NCBI GenBank assembly: GCA_002305805.1
Contig: DBQY01000015.1
Coordinates: 88,513-152,512, forward strand
Source of the DNA: Atopobium sp. UBA1382
GTDB lineage: Bacteria; Actinomycetota; Coriobacteriia; Coriobacteriales; Atopobiaceae
DNA length: 64,000 bases
Direction: 5' to 3'
Shown piece by piece: positions 32,085 to 41,287 of the stretch (positions within the stretch are counted from its first letter, which is position 1; every line of letters starts with the position of its first letter). Under the pieces are notes generated by a model. That model saw only the letters and a program-made list of their open reading frames with translations, had not been told where the DNA came from and searched no databases. The position numbers were made by a program, and so were the translations under genes.

Positions 32085-33617
32085 GTGGCCGATAGGAAAC
32101 ACCGGCGCATGACCAGAGCCGAGCAGGTTCGCCGCTCGCAGAGCAACCACGGCGGCGGCCACGCCCCTCACGCCGCCCCCGCGCACACGCCGTCCACGGT
32201 GCGTCAGTCCGCCTCGACGGACCCCCATCACACCCCCTCTCGTTCGGAGGGCATCGGTTCCTACACCGCACGGCGGAAGAAGAAGCGTCGCGGTCGCGTC
32301 CTTCGCGTTCTTCTCGTCATGCTCCTCGTGGCGTTCGTGGGCGTCGGGACCGCAGCGGCCGCTTTCATCGTGCGAACCAACAGCACGTTCCATGAGAACG
32401 TCTCCGACGAGATGCGCGCGATGCTCACCGAGCCCGTTGAGTTGCAGGACCCCTTCTACATGCTGCTCCTCGGCGTGGACAAGAACCAGGACCGCGCGGA
32501 CGAGTGGGGCGCCGACGCCTCGAACTTCCGCTCGGACACGATCATCCTCGCGCGCATCGACGCGCCGGGGCAGAAGGTCACGCTCGTCTCCATCCCTCGT
32601 GACACCTTGGTTGACATGGGGGTCAACGGGGAGCGCAAGATCAACGACGCGTACTCCATCGGTGGCGGCGCCTACATGATGGAGGTCGTCGAGGAGTTTG
32701 CCGGCGTCGACATCACCGCGTACGCCGAGGTTGACTTCGAGCAGTTCATCTCAATCGTCGATACCATCGGCGGCATCGACGTGACCCTGCCCGTCGACGT
32801 CGTAGAGATGACGTACGCCATGATCGACCTCAAGGCGGGCGAGCACCACCTCGACGGCACGACCGCGCTCGCGCTCTGCCGCGCGCGCCACGCCTACGAC
32901 GATTACGGCGGCGGCGACTTCTACCGCGCAGCCAACCAGAGAATGGTCATCGGCGCCATCATCAAGAAGGTCCTTACGCTCGATCCCGTGAGCATGGTCA
33001 ACGCCGTCTCTGCGATGGCCGAGGGCATCACGGTCTATCCCCTCACGGTCACGGACATCGTGAGCCTTGCCGCGCAGTTCCAGAGCTTCAACGTTGACAC
33101 CGGCTTCTACTCTGGCCAGACCCCCACGATCTCCGAGTACATCAACAACGTCTGGTACGAGCTGCCCGACGAGGTGGGCTGGGAAGAGATGATGGAGCGC
33201 GTCAAGGCTGGCGAGCCTCCCTACGAGAGTGAGGAGGACGACTTCACCCGTGGCGTCGCCGGCTCCATCGGCGTCTCTTCGGCGGACGCCACGGGCTCGG
33301 ACGAGGGTGAGACCGAGTCGGCAGAGGACGAGGCGACCTTCTCCGGAAGCGTGCTCGTGCTCAACGGCACCTCCGTGCCTGGCCTTGCCGCTACCAAGTC
33401 GACCGAGCTCGAGGGCGCCGGCTTCATGCCGTACGCCGACAGCGCCAGCTCGATGGACCACACCGCTTCGAGGGTCTACTACAACGGCAACGGCCGCTCC
33501 GCCGCGCTCGGCGTGGCCCAGACGCTCGGCATCAGCGAGTCCAACGTCGAGGAGAACACCGAGGGCTATTCCACGGACTACGACGTCATCGTGGTGCTTG
33601 GAACCGACGTGGCGTAG
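32085..33617 (+). CDS. LytR-CpsA-Psr (LCP) family cell-wall glycopolymer ligase
   Basis: A 510-residue membrane protein: a basic cytoplasmic N-terminus (~70 residues), one transmembrane helix (about 72-95), an extracellular LCP domain and a C-terminal LytR_C domain from about residue 410. Within the LCP domain, RSDTIILARID and SIPRDTLVDM carry the conserved Arg/Asp pair, and INDAYSIGG and CRARHAYDDYGGGDFYRAANQRMV follow; the LytR_C domain begins around SVLVLNGTSVPGLAATKS. LCP enzymes attach glycopolymers from lipid carriers to peptidoglycan. The glycosyltransferase genes downstream at 36-39 kb fit that process. The start is a GTG at 32085 with AGGAGG upstream. Confidence 0.93.
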   Translation: MADRKHRRMTRAEQVRRSQSNHGGGHAPHAAPAHTPSTVRQSASTDPHHTPSRSEGIGSYTARRKKKRRGRVLRVLLVMLLVAFVGVGTAAAAFIVRTNSTFHENVSDEMRAMLTEPVELQDPFYMLLLGVDKNQDRADEWGADASNFRSDTIILARIDAPGQKVTLVSIPRDTLVDMGVNGERKINDAYSIGGGAYMMEVVEEFAGVDITAYAEVDFEQFISIVDTIGGIDVTLPVDVVEMTYAMIDLKAGEHHLDGTTALALCRARHAYDDYGGGDFYRAANQRMVIGAIIKKVLTLDPVSMVNAVSAMAEGITVYPLTVTDIVSLAAQFQSFNVDTGFYSGQTPTISEYINNVWYELPDEVGWEEMMERVKAGEPPYESEEDDFTRGVAGSIGVSSADATGSDEGETESAEDEATFSGSVLVLNGTSVPGLAATKSTELEGAGFMPYADSASSMDHTASRVYYNGNGRSAALGVAQTLGISESNVEENTEGYSTDYDVIVVLGTDVA

Positions 33618-33640
33618 CAACCCGTCCCGCTTGCAAGCAA

Positions 33641-33678
33641 AGGCGGCCTGTCCCCCATCTCGCGGGGACAGGCCGCCT
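33641..33678. terminator. Bidirectional hairpin between LCP and ychF
   Basis: AGGCGGCCTGTCCCC (33641-33655) pairs perfectly with its complement (33664-33678) over an 8-nt loop. It separates two convergent genes; no strong T-run flanks it. Confidence 0.65.
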
Positions 33679-33730
33679 CATTGACAAAGTAGACGCTCGA
33701 ACAAGGGAAGAGAAGAACGTCCGTCCCCGG

Positions 33731-34807
33731 CTACACGTTGAAGCGGAAGTGCATGACGTCGCCGTCCTGGACGACGTAGTCCTTGCCCTCGATGCGGAGC
33801 TTGCCGGCCGCCTTGCAGCCGGCCTCGCCACCGAGCTCGACGTAGTCCTCGTAGCTGGCAACCTCGGCCTTGATGAAGCCGCGCTCGAAGTCGGAGTGGA
33901 TTACGCCGGCCGCCTCGGGGGCCTTGGCGCCCACGCGCACGGTCCAGGCCTTGACCTCCATCTCGCCGGCGGTGAAGTAGCTCTGCAGGCCCAGCAGGCG
34001 GTACGCCGCCTGCGCGAGCGTCTCCAGACCGCTCTTCTCGAGGCCCAGGTCGGCAAGGTACTCGGCCGCCTCCTCGGGCTCCAGCTCGGAGAGTTCGGCC
34101 TCCACCTTGGCGCAGATGGGAATCGGCGTCACGCCGTCGATGGGCGCGAGCTCCTCGCCCAGCTGGTCCTCGTCGACGTTGGCCACGTAGAGGATCGGCT
34201 TCATCGTGAGCAGGAAGAGGCCCTTGGTCTCGGCGCGCTCCTCGTCGGTCATCTCCATCATGGCGGCGCGGTTGCCCTCGTTCAGCCAGTCGAGCAGGCG
34301 ACGCGCCACGTCGGCCTTCGCCGCGAGCTCCTTGTCGCGCTTGGCCTCCTTCTCCAGGCGCGGAAGCTGCTTCTCAAGCGACTGGATGTCCGCGAGGATG
34401 AGCTCGGTCATGATGGTCTCGGCGTCGCCGGCGGGGTCCACGAACTCGCCCACGCGGCCCACCTCGCGCATGACGTTGGGGTCGGAGAAGTAGCGCACCA
34501 CCTCACAGATGGCATCCGTCTCGCGGATGTTGGCCAGGAACTGGTTGCCCAGGCCCTCGCCCTCGTTGGCACCCTTCACCAGGCCGGCGATGTCCACGAA
34601 CTCAACCGTCGCGGGCACGATGCGCCCGGGGTTCACGATCTCGGCCAGCTTGCCCAGACGCTCGTCGGGCACGTCCACGATGCCCACGTTGGGGTCAATC
34701 GTGGCAAAGGGATAGTTGGCAGCGAGGCCGCCCTTCTTGGTGAGCGCCGTGAACAGCGTCGACTTGCCCACGTTGGGCAGGCCCACGATACCGATGGAAA
34801 GGGACAC
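33731..34807 (-). CDS. ychF: Redox-regulated ATPase YchF (Obg-like)
   Basis: A 358-residue OBG-family P-loop protein. It has the G1 motif [11 protein letters not shown], switch [22 protein letters not shown], the NxxE-type nucleotide motif (YVANVDED) that favours ATP, a coiled-coil insertion, and a C-terminal TGS domain ([27 protein letters not shown]). It binds ribosomes and is involved in stress responses. The start is a GTG at 34807 preceded by AAGGAG; longer frames upstream are inside the neighbouring gene. It follows the ferredoxin-type gene by 13 bp. Confidence 0.95.
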   Translation of the reverse strand: MSLSIGIVGLPNVGKSTLFTALTKKGGLAANYPFATIDPNVGIVDVPDERLGKLAEIVNPGRIVPATVEFVDIAGLVKGANEGEGLGNQFLANIRETDAICEVVRYFSDPNVMREVGRVGEFVDPAGDAETIMTELILADIQSLEKQLPRLEKEAKRDKELAAKADVARRLLDWLNEGNRAAMMEMTDEERAETKGLFLLTMKPILYVANVDEDQLGEELAPIDGVTPIPICAKVEAELSELEPEEAAEYLADLGLEKSGLETLAQAAYRLLGLQSYFTAGEMEVKAWTVRVGAKAPEAAGVIHSDFERGFIKAEVASYEDYVELGGEAGCKAAGKLRIEGKDYVVQDGDVMHFRFNV

Positions 34808-34820
34808 GTTCTTCTCCTTA

Positions 34821-36116
34821 CTACTTGCTCTTGTCGGAGCCGTCGGAACCCGTCTCGTCGAGCTTCTCCAGGGCATCGGCCACGCGGTTCAGCTGCCTCT
34901 TACCCTTTTCCATGTACTCGGAGGCCTTGGCCTTTGCCGCGGCCTTCTTGCGCGCGACCTCCTCGGCGACCTTGTCTGGGATCACCAGTTCGCGCACGTC
35001 CATCGGTTCCATGGACAGGGCACCCTCCTCGCAGGCGACCACACAGGCGCCGCAGCTCGCGCAGTACGCGCTCTGAACCGTCACCTGGCCGTCGCGCCCG
35101 AGGTCGAGCGCGTGCAGGGTGCAGGCCTTCGCACAGTCTCCGCACATGGTGCAGCGGGAGTGGTCGCAGACGGGGACCTCGAGCTTCACCAGCTCGGCGA
35201 GCGTCTCGTCGTGCTGGAGCGCCCCCATCATGAGCTTGCGGCTCTGCGTGAGGATGCGCACGTGGTTGCCCGACGTCTTGGAGCCCACGGCGTTCTCGAG
35301 CTCCTTCTGGAGCCGGTTGAGGCGCTGCGAGTGGTCGGAGATCTTCTTAGCCACGGCCTTGGCTCCGGCAAGCGCCGGGTTGGTTCGCGTGACGAGACGC
35401 TCCACGGAGGTGACCGCCCCGCTCACAAACTGGCTGCGCTTGTAGGCGCGCGTGAGCTCGTGGGTCATCTCCGACTCCTCGGCCTCCAAGCCGAGCGCGG
35501 CATCCGCCCACTCCTCGGCCGTGCCGATGGCATCCACGTAGGTCTCCTCGCCCGTGGTGGTGCGACAGCGGTCGCAGATGCCCACGGGCAGGTAGACGCT
35601 GATGTTGTCGTAGTCCGCGAGCAGGGAGAACCACAGGTCGCGCGGGACGGCGCCCACGCACGCGAGCACGACCTCGTTGCCCTGGGGCAGGCGCTTGAGC
35701 GCACGGGTGCAGGTGATGTAGCACTGCTCGTAGGAGGACGCCACCCGGGCGATCTGATCGTAGAGCTGGCGCGGCATATGACGGCGGGTCGCAAAGGCCT
35801 CCGTCGGGCAGACGGCCGCGCACAGCCCGCACTTGCGGCAGTCGTCGGCCACCGAGACGGACTTGTTGTGGATGGTGATCGAGTGCGTGGGGCACACGTC
35901 GAGGCAGCGCGAGCAGACGTCGGTGCGCTCGCTCGCCACGCGCAGACAGCGCCCGGAGTTGGCGAAGGGCTTCTCCTTGTAGTCGGCGGGGTTGAACACC
36001 TTCTGTTCCTCGCCGTCCATAAGGGAGCCCACCATCTGGTTGGGCATCTCCTTGAGGGAGCGCCAGTCACTCTGCAGGTCTATGAGCTCATCGAGAAAGT
36101 CTCTCTTCTCGGCCAC
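34821..36116 (-). CDS. Multi-cluster 4Fe-4S ferredoxin-type protein
   Basis: A 431-residue soluble protein with two pairs of Cys motifs. Near the N-terminus are CSRCLDVCP and CRKCGLCAAVCP; near residue 330 are CDHSRCTMCGDCAKAC and CASCGACVVACEEG. These probably hold four [4Fe-4S] clusters. The central part has further cysteines (CYITC, CDRCR). The last 60 residues are a charged Ala/Lys-rich helix. It is likely an electron carrier or scaffold; no partner enzyme is adjacent, so the electron donor is unknown. The start is a GTG at 36116 with GGAGAGG upstream. Confidence 0.8.
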   Translation of the reverse strand: MAEKRDFLDELIDLQSDWRSLKEMPNQMVGSLMDGEEQKVFNPADYKEKPFANSGRCLRVASERTDVCSRCLDVCPTHSITIHNKSVSVADDCRKCGLCAAVCPTEAFATRRHMPRQLYDQIARVASSYEQCYITCTRALKRLPQGNEVVLACVGAVPRDLWFSLLADYDNISVYLPVGICDRCRTTTGEETYVDAIGTAEEWADAALGLEAEESEMTHELTRAYKRSQFVSGAVTSVERLVTRTNPALAGAKAVAKKISDHSQRLNRLQKELENAVGSKTSGNHVRILTQSRKLMMGALQHDETLAELVKLEVPVCDHSRCTMCGDCAKACTLHALDLGRDGQVTVQSAYCASCGACVVACEEGALSMEPMDVRELVIPDKVAEEVARKKAAAKAKASEYMEKGKRQLNRVADALEKLDETGSDGSDKSK

Positions 36117-36150
36117 GGGTATCGGTCCTCTCCCCTCGCGTCACGGTCCT

Positions 36151-37158
36151 TCATTGTACGCCACGCTCGGCGAGCGGCGGCATCGGCTCCCAGGAGGGGT
36201 CATGGAGGATCCTGCGCGCCTCGCGCTGGCCCGCCACGAGCCGGCGCATCCCGGAGACGAGGTGGGACCGGTCGATGAGGAGAATCCTGATGAGCTCCTT
36301 GGCAAACGTGAGGAGCGTGCCAAACGCAAAGCCCACCGCGTTGTATTCCCCGTACAGCTTGAAGTAGCGGGCGAGGTAGCCCCGGTTGCGCGTGATGTAG
36401 TAGCGCGCCATGTCCGAGGTGGAGTTGAGCTGGCGCACCGACCCGATTCCCTGGTTGGCCACCTCACGCCGGCGCGAGAGCACGTAGTCGGGAACGTAGT
36501 ACACGTCCGTCACCTTGCTCGCCAGATAGCCATAGAGTGCGTCGTCCAGATAGATGAAGAAGCGGGCATCGGGCAGGCCGATCTTCTCGACCACCCCGCG
36601 CGAGAAGAACCCACCCTCGAAGCACAGGGCGTTGCAGAGCTTGAAGCGCTCGCCCTGTCGCCACCCGTCACGCGAGAGGGGGTTGTAGATGGCCAGGCGC
36701 GGCCAGAAGCGGTACTGCCAGAAGAAGTGCCCGTCGTCGAAGTCGCGACGCAGCCCCATGACCGCCTCGGTCTCCTCGCTCCAGCGGCCCAGCGTCTCCA
36801 GTCCGTCCGGCTCCACGGCAACGTCGTCGTCCATGACCCAGAACCACTCGGCGCCCAGCTCGTAGGCGCGGCGCACCCCCTCCGAGAAGCCGCCGGAGCC
36901 TCCGGTGTTGCTCTCCATGGGAACGTAGAGGGCACGGGAGGTGCCGCCCAGCGAGTCGGGGTCGTCCGTCGTGAGGCCCCAGCGGGCGTTGGCACGGGCC
37001 TCGAAGTCGGCCACGATGCACGCCGTCTCGTCGGAGTTCTCGTTGTCGACTACCACCACGCGCCAAGGCGCCGCCGTAAGCTCGAGCACGGAGTCGAGAA
37101 GACCGCCGAGAAGGGCCTGACGCTTGAAGGTCACGATGACGATCGCGGCTCGCCTCAT
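36151..37158 (-). CDS. GT2 glycosyltransferase (GlfT2-like)
   Basis: A 335-residue GT-A fold enzyme. IVIVTFKRQALLGGLLDSV starts the nucleotide-binding fold, NTGGSGGFSEGVRRAYELG and FWVMDDDVAVEPD give the metal-binding DDD motif, and YLDDALYGYLASK is the acceptor-side acidic motif. The C-terminal amphipathic helices (FGTLLTFAKELIRILL) suggest membrane association. This type is related to galactofuranosyl- and rhamnosyltransferases that build cell-wall polysaccharides. Confidence 0.9.
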   Translation of the reverse strand: MRRAAIVIVTFKRQALLGGLLDSVLELTAAPWRVVVVDNENSDETACIVADFEARANARWGLTTDDPDSLGGTSRALYVPMESNTGGSGGFSEGVRRAYELGAEWFWVMDDDVAVEPDGLETLGRWSEETEAVMGLRRDFDDGHFFWQYRFWPRLAIYNPLSRDGWRQGERFKLCNALCFEGGFFSRGVVEKIGLPDARFFIYLDDALYGYLASKVTDVYYVPDYVLSRRREVANQGIGSVRQLNSTSDMARYYITRNRGYLARYFKLYGEYNAVGFAFGTLLTFAKELIRILLIDRSHLVSGMRRLVAGQREARRILHDPSWEPMPPLAERGVQ

Positions 37159-37248
37159 TGTCTTCCTCTCGTTCCCAGCACCCTGCCCGCCTACGACGCC
37201 CTAGTATTATAGGGTACGCCGCAGGGAGCCCCCGAGCCAAGGAGGGTC

Positions 37249-38361
37249 ATGAGCGCCATAAACCCATCCCATGGCCACGACCTCGTGTCCGTGGTCGTTC
37301 CGATCTACAACGCCGGGGAGACCCTCGAGGCGTGCCTGGAGAGCATCGAGGCGCAGACGCACCGTGAGCTCGAGATCGTCTGCGTGAACGACGGGTCCAC
37401 GGACGCCTCGGCGCGCATCGTGCGCGACCACGCCGCGCAGGACACGCGCATCGTCATCATCGACAAGCCCAACGAGGGCTACGGCGCCTCCTGCAACCGC
37501 GGGATCGCCGCCGCCCGCGGGACGTGGGTCGCCATCGTCGAGCCGGACGACCTGCTCGTCCCCACGGCCTACGAGGATCTTCTCGCCTGCGCCGCGGAGC
37601 TAGGCGGGGCAGATGCCGTCGATGTCGTGAGGGCTCCGTACTGGCGCGTCGTCCCGGACGGGAAGGGCGGCGAGCTCCGCGCGAGCTGTCCGTACCGCGG
37701 CCGCGTCCGACCCCGTCACCAGCCCTTTGCCATAGGCGAGGGTGTGGAGCTGCTGCGCCATCACCCTGCCATCTGGGCCGGCGCCTATCGTCGGGCCTAC
37801 CTCGTCCAGGCGGGAATACGCTTTCCCGAGGTTCCCGGCGCGGGCTGGGCGGACAACCCGTTTCTGGTGGAGACGCTCTGCCGCACCGACAAGATCGCCT
37901 ACACGGACCGCTGCGTCTACGTCTACCACGAGCGCGACCTGCGCGAGGCCGAGACGCTCGCCGGGAGGTCGCCGCTCGTCCCCCTCGAGCGCTGGAACGA
38001 GATGATGGACGCCGCGGAGCGCGCCGGCGTGTCCGACCGACGGGTTCTCTCCGCCCTGGCCCTGCGCGGCGTGAACTACGCCCTCATCACGATCGAGGGC
38101 GCTGGGGAGGACGCACCCGGGGTCCGTGAGCTCGTGGAACGCTCGATGGCGCGGCTTGACCCCAAGCTGGTCTTTGGCGAGGCCGGCATCTCCGCTGCGG
38201 GACGGGAGCTCTACGCGCGCGTCCGCGACGTCTCCGAGCCGCACGGTGGTCATCTGCTCCATCTTGCGTACCTTGCCCGTGAAGGCCTCTATCGCGTGCG
38301 CGCCAACGGGCTCGCCTTCACCGTCAGGACCGCCCTGAGCCGGCGCGGCGGGCGTCTCTAG
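37249..38361 (+). CDS. GT2 glycosyltransferase
   Basis: The 370-residue protein opens with VSVVVPIYNAGETLEACLESIEAQTHRELEIVCVNDGSTD, the classic GT2 sugar-nucleotide site split across strands. The metal motif is VEPDDLL near residue 100. The second half is specific and carries GAGWADNPFLVETLCR. It is divergent from the preceding GT2 gene and convergent with the next. Its TAG stop overlaps the next gene's stop in CTAG. It is probably part of cell-wall or capsule glycan synthesis; the sugar is unknown. Confidence 0.9.
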   Translation: MSAINPSHGHDLVSVVVPIYNAGETLEACLESIEAQTHRELEIVCVNDGSTDASARIVRDHAAQDTRIVIIDKPNEGYGASCNRGIAAARGTWVAIVEPDDLLVPTAYEDLLACAAELGGADAVDVVRAPYWRVVPDGKGGELRASCPYRGRVRPRHQPFAIGEGVELLRHHPAIWAGAYRRAYLVQAGIRFPEVPGAGWADNPFLVETLCRTDKIAYTDRCVYVYHERDLREAETLAGRSPLVPLERWNEMMDAAERAGVSDRRVLSALALRGVNYALITIEGAGEDAPGVRELVERSMARLDPKLVFGEAGISAAGRELYARVRDVSEPHGGHLLHLAYLAREGLYRVRANGLAFTVRTALSRRGGRL

Positions 38362-39425
38362 ACGAAGGCGTCCGGCATCGCCCACACGGTGCGCCCTCGA
38401 CCGAGCAGCGAGAGGAGCCGAGCCTGCGCGCAGACGAGCCCCACGTTGCGGCTCCGCACGGGGGCGAGCATCGAGCGCGCCGCATTGCTCGCCGGACGAG
38501 CCAGGGAGGCGGCGAGCCGCGCCTGGTCGGTGCCAATCAGGCGCCCGACGGCGGCCTTTTGCTCCGCGGGAGCAAGTCGGCTTCCGCACACGCCCTCGAT
38601 GCATGCCACCAGCCGCTCCATGTAGCGGCCCTGGAGCATCTCCATGCTCGCCGCGTCGCCCTCGAGCCCCCAGTGTCGATAGAGGGAGAGCAGTGCCGCA
38701 TGCTCACGCTCGAGAACACGGCCGCCCTCGGGCCTCTCGAACCGTCGCATCGCTGGTGCGGTGCGACGGTCAACGTGGCAGCAGGTGCCACCGATGACGC
38801 CCACGCGCTCCACGTCTTCCAGATAGCCCAGGACAAAGAGGTGATCAGAGGGGACATCCGAGCCAAAGCGAAGACCCAGATCGCGAGCACGCCCCAGCGA
38901 GAAGAGCTTGCCCGTGGCGGGGAGCAGCTGACCGGAGGCGAAGAGCCTCCATGCCGCGCTCCTGAAGTCATGCTGCGTGGGAAAGGTGACCTCGTCAGCC
39001 GTGAGCTCGACCTCCGAGGCCCGACCGTCGGCACCGAGCAGGCAGAGGTCCACGCCACCGATAGCCAAATCGAGCGCCCGATCCTCCGCGCGGCCGACGA
39101 GGTCGGCAAGCATGGTCGGGCGGGCAAAGCCATCGGCGTCGATGACGGAGAGGTAGCGGCCCGCGGCGCGCTCGAGGGCAACATCGAGGGCCTCCTGTCG
39201 GGAGCAGGCGTCAGCACGCACGAGCTCGATCCTGAGGTCGCGTTCCGCCATGACCTCGACGACCTGGGCAGTCGAGTCCTGCGACCCCGCGTCGACGACG
39301 ATGAGCTCGAGCTCTCGAAGGGACTGGTTCTGGATGCTTTCGACAGCACGACGCACGTAGCCCTCGGCGTCATGGACTGCCATGAGCACCGAGACGACCG
39401 GGCCTCTGCTTGTGCCGTACGCCAT
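38358..39425 (-). CDS. GT2 glycosyltransferase
   Basis: A 355-residue GT2 protein with VSVLMAVHDAEGYVRRAVESIQNQSLRELELIVVDAGSQDST at the N-terminus and VIDADGFARPTML as the acidic motif. Here DAD replaces the usual DDD. The C-terminal half is not recognised. The ATG at 39425 (with GGAGG upstream) is preferred over an in-frame start at 39467. It shares the 4-bp stop overlap with the convergent gene. Confidence 0.87.
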   Translation of the reverse strand: MAYGTSRGPVVSVLMAVHDAEGYVRRAVESIQNQSLRELELIVVDAGSQDSTAQVVEVMAERDLRIELVRADACSRQEALDVALERAAGRYLSVIDADGFARPTMLADLVGRAEDRALDLAIGGVDLCLLGADGRASEVELTADEVTFPTQHDFRSAAWRLFASGQLLPATGKLFSLGRARDLGLRFGSDVPSDHLFVLGYLEDVERVGVIGGTCCHVDRRTAPAMRRFERPEGGRVLEREHAALLSLYRHWGLEGDAASMEMLQGRYMERLVACIEGVCGSRLAPAEQKAAVGRLIGTDQARLAASLARPASNAARSMLAPVRSRNVGLVCAQARLLSLLGRGRTVWAMPDAFV

Positions 39426-39535
39426 CTCCGCATCCTCCCGCCCTCGTCGGGGCACCTCTGGGGACACTCTCTCTAGAGTATCAGCGTGATGCGGCTTCGC
39501 AGGTCGCGCAGAAAAACGACAGAGATGCGGCGGCG

Positions 39536-40324
39536 CTATGCGGCGGCAAGGCGGCCGACGGCGACGCCGAGCTGGGCCTGGTCAAGAACCTGTCGGCCGG
39601 TCTCAGTGACGGCGCCGGCCTCGTCTGTGATCGTCTCCGCCGTGAGCGGCGCATCCACGACCGCGAGGTTGGAGACGCCAATCCCGGCCAGTGCCTCCGC
39701 AAACGAGAGCAGCGCGGGGGCGTCCATGTTGGTCCTGATCTTGGAGAGGAACCCCGACGCAGACTTCACGAGGGTCTCTGCATCGGACCCGGCGAGCTGC
39801 GCCGCCTCCTCTAGCACGTCGTCAGTCGCAAGAATGACGTTGCCAAAGCGAAGGCCGGCGGCCCTGCCGAGCGGGGCCACGCACGCAGCATAGCCCTGAC
39901 CAGAGAAGAGCTCGGAGAGGGTCGTGGGCTGCTCGTCGACCGTGAGGGCAAGGTCGGTCGGAACGTTCACGAGCGTCGCCGTGCCCGTCGTGGCGTTGAC
40001 CGCGAGGATGCGCGCCGCCGTGAGCGAGGCCCCTTGCGCGTCCAGGCTACTAGCGGTCAGAAGCAGCGTGCTGTTGATCTCGCTTCCCGTCTCGACGTAG
40101 CCGTCGGCGGGGCCCGCCAGGCTGCTCGCAGAGAGCTCGGAGAGGGCGCCGGCAAGGGAGCGGTCGCCCATGCGGCTCTCCAGGGTCGCACGGTTCCAGG
40201 CAAACATGACGATCCCCGCCATCACGACAAGAGCCGCAACGGCAACGACGGCACCGATGAGGCTGCGCCGGGGGCTCGGCTCCGGTACGTCGGTCCGCTC
40301 GAACCTCTCGCGCTTTCTTGGCAT
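39536..40324 (-). CDS. Membrane-anchored LCP-like protein with degenerate motifs
   Basis: The 262-residue protein has a short basic N-terminus, one transmembrane helix (about residues 22-45) and an extracellular domain. ARILAVNATTGTATLVNVPTDLALTV resembles the beta-strand region of LCP enzymes (usual SIPRD replaced by NVPTD), and the order of elements is similar, but the conserved Arg/Asp residues are missing. It may be a non-catalytic accessory protein. The start is an ATG at 40324 after AAGGGCGG. It lies next to glycosyltransferase genes. Confidence 0.6.
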   Translation of the reverse strand: MPRKRERFERTDVPEPSPRRSLIGAVVAVAALVVMAGIVMFAWNRATLESRMGDRSLAGALSELSASSLAGPADGYVETGSEINSTLLLTASSLDAQGASLTAARILAVNATTGTATLVNVPTDLALTVDEQPTTLSELFSGQGYAACVAPLGRAAGLRFGNVILATDDVLEEAAQLAGSDAETLVKSASGFLSKIRTNMDAPALLSFAEALAGIGVSNLAVVDAPLTAETITDEAGAVTETGRQVLDQAQLGVAVGRLAAA

Positions 40325-40350
40325 GATCAACCGCCCTTCTCGCCAGTCGT

Positions 40351-41253
40351 TTAGAACAGCATACCCGAGGCGCCCACGAGAAGGCCCACGCCGACGGCGA
40401 CGACGTAGACAAAGGCGGTGATGAGGGCGTTCTGACGCGCGTCGGCGTTGGTGCGCCAGAGCACGAGAAGGCCGACGCCACCCGAGGCGAGAAGGCCCGC
40501 GAGCATGGGGCCCGTCGCGAGCACGCCGTCGAGGTAGAGCTCCGTGATGGCGACGCTCGCCGCGCAGTTGGGAATCAGGCCCACGAGCGCCGAGACGAAG
40601 GTCGCGCGAACCGGGTGGTTGGCGAGGAGCGCCCCGAGCGCATCCTGTCCCACGTATTCGATCGCCAGGCCAAAGACGAACGTCACGGCGAGGATGAAGA
40701 GCGTCACCTGGACGGTGTGGACCAGCGCCGAGCGCACGATGGACCAGCGCCCGTGGGCGTGCTCGTGAGCGTGATCGTGGTCGTCGTCGCAGTGGCAGTG
40801 CTCGCGCTCACAGAGTTCGTGGATGTGGACGTGGCCGTCCCCCGCGCGATGCCACGCGCGCAGCGCCACGTCCACGACGAGGCCGACCGCGATGCCCACC
40901 ACAACCTTGAACACCATGATGGCGATGAGCCTGCCCAGCGGCTCCTGATGGGCGAGGAACACGGGCACCATCTCATCTGACGTGGAGAGCACCACCGCGA
41001 CGAGCGTGCCGAGCGTGACCACGCGACCGGCATAGAGGGTCGCCGCCATCGCGGAGAAGCCGCACTGGGGCAGGGCCCCCAGAGCGGCGCCCACGACGGG
41101 GCCCGCCTTACCCGAGCGCTCCACGGCCCCGCGCACGCGGTCGCTCGCGACATGCTCGATCGCCTCCATGGCGAGGTAGGTCAGGAAGAGGAGCGGGACG
41201 AGCGCCAGCGTGTCCAAGACGCTGTGCTCAAGCACATGCAGCAGAAAATCCAA
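40351..41253 (-). CDS. ArsP_2-type permease (putative manganese transporter) with His-rich loop
   Basis: A 300-residue membrane protein with about eight helices in two halves. Each half contains a family motif (GALPQCGFSAMAATLYAGRV and GLIPNCAASVAITELYLDGV). The central loop is rich in His, Asp and Cys (HVHIHELCEREHCHC, DDDHDHAHEHAHG), which would bind divalent metal in the cytoplasm. Related proteins are annotated as putative manganese transporters, and the direction of transport is not proven. The start is a TTG at 41253 with GGAGG upstream. Confidence 0.82.
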   Translation of the reverse strand: MDFLLHVLEHSVLDTLALVPLLFLTYLAMEAIEHVASDRVRGAVERSGKAGPVVGAALGALPQCGFSAMAATLYAGRVVTLGTLVAVVLSTSDEMVPVFLAHQEPLGRLIAIMVFKVVVGIAVGLVVDVALRAWHRAGDGHVHIHELCEREHCHCDDDHDHAHEHAHGRWSIVRSALVHTVQVTLFILAVTFVFGLAIEYVGQDALGALLANHPVRATFVSALVGLIPNCAASVAITELYLDGVLATGPMLAGLLASGGVGLLVLWRTNADARQNALITAFVYVVAVGVGLLVGASGMLF

Positions 41254-41287
41254 GTTCGAGCCTCCAGGGCAGAGTTCGCCGGGAGAC

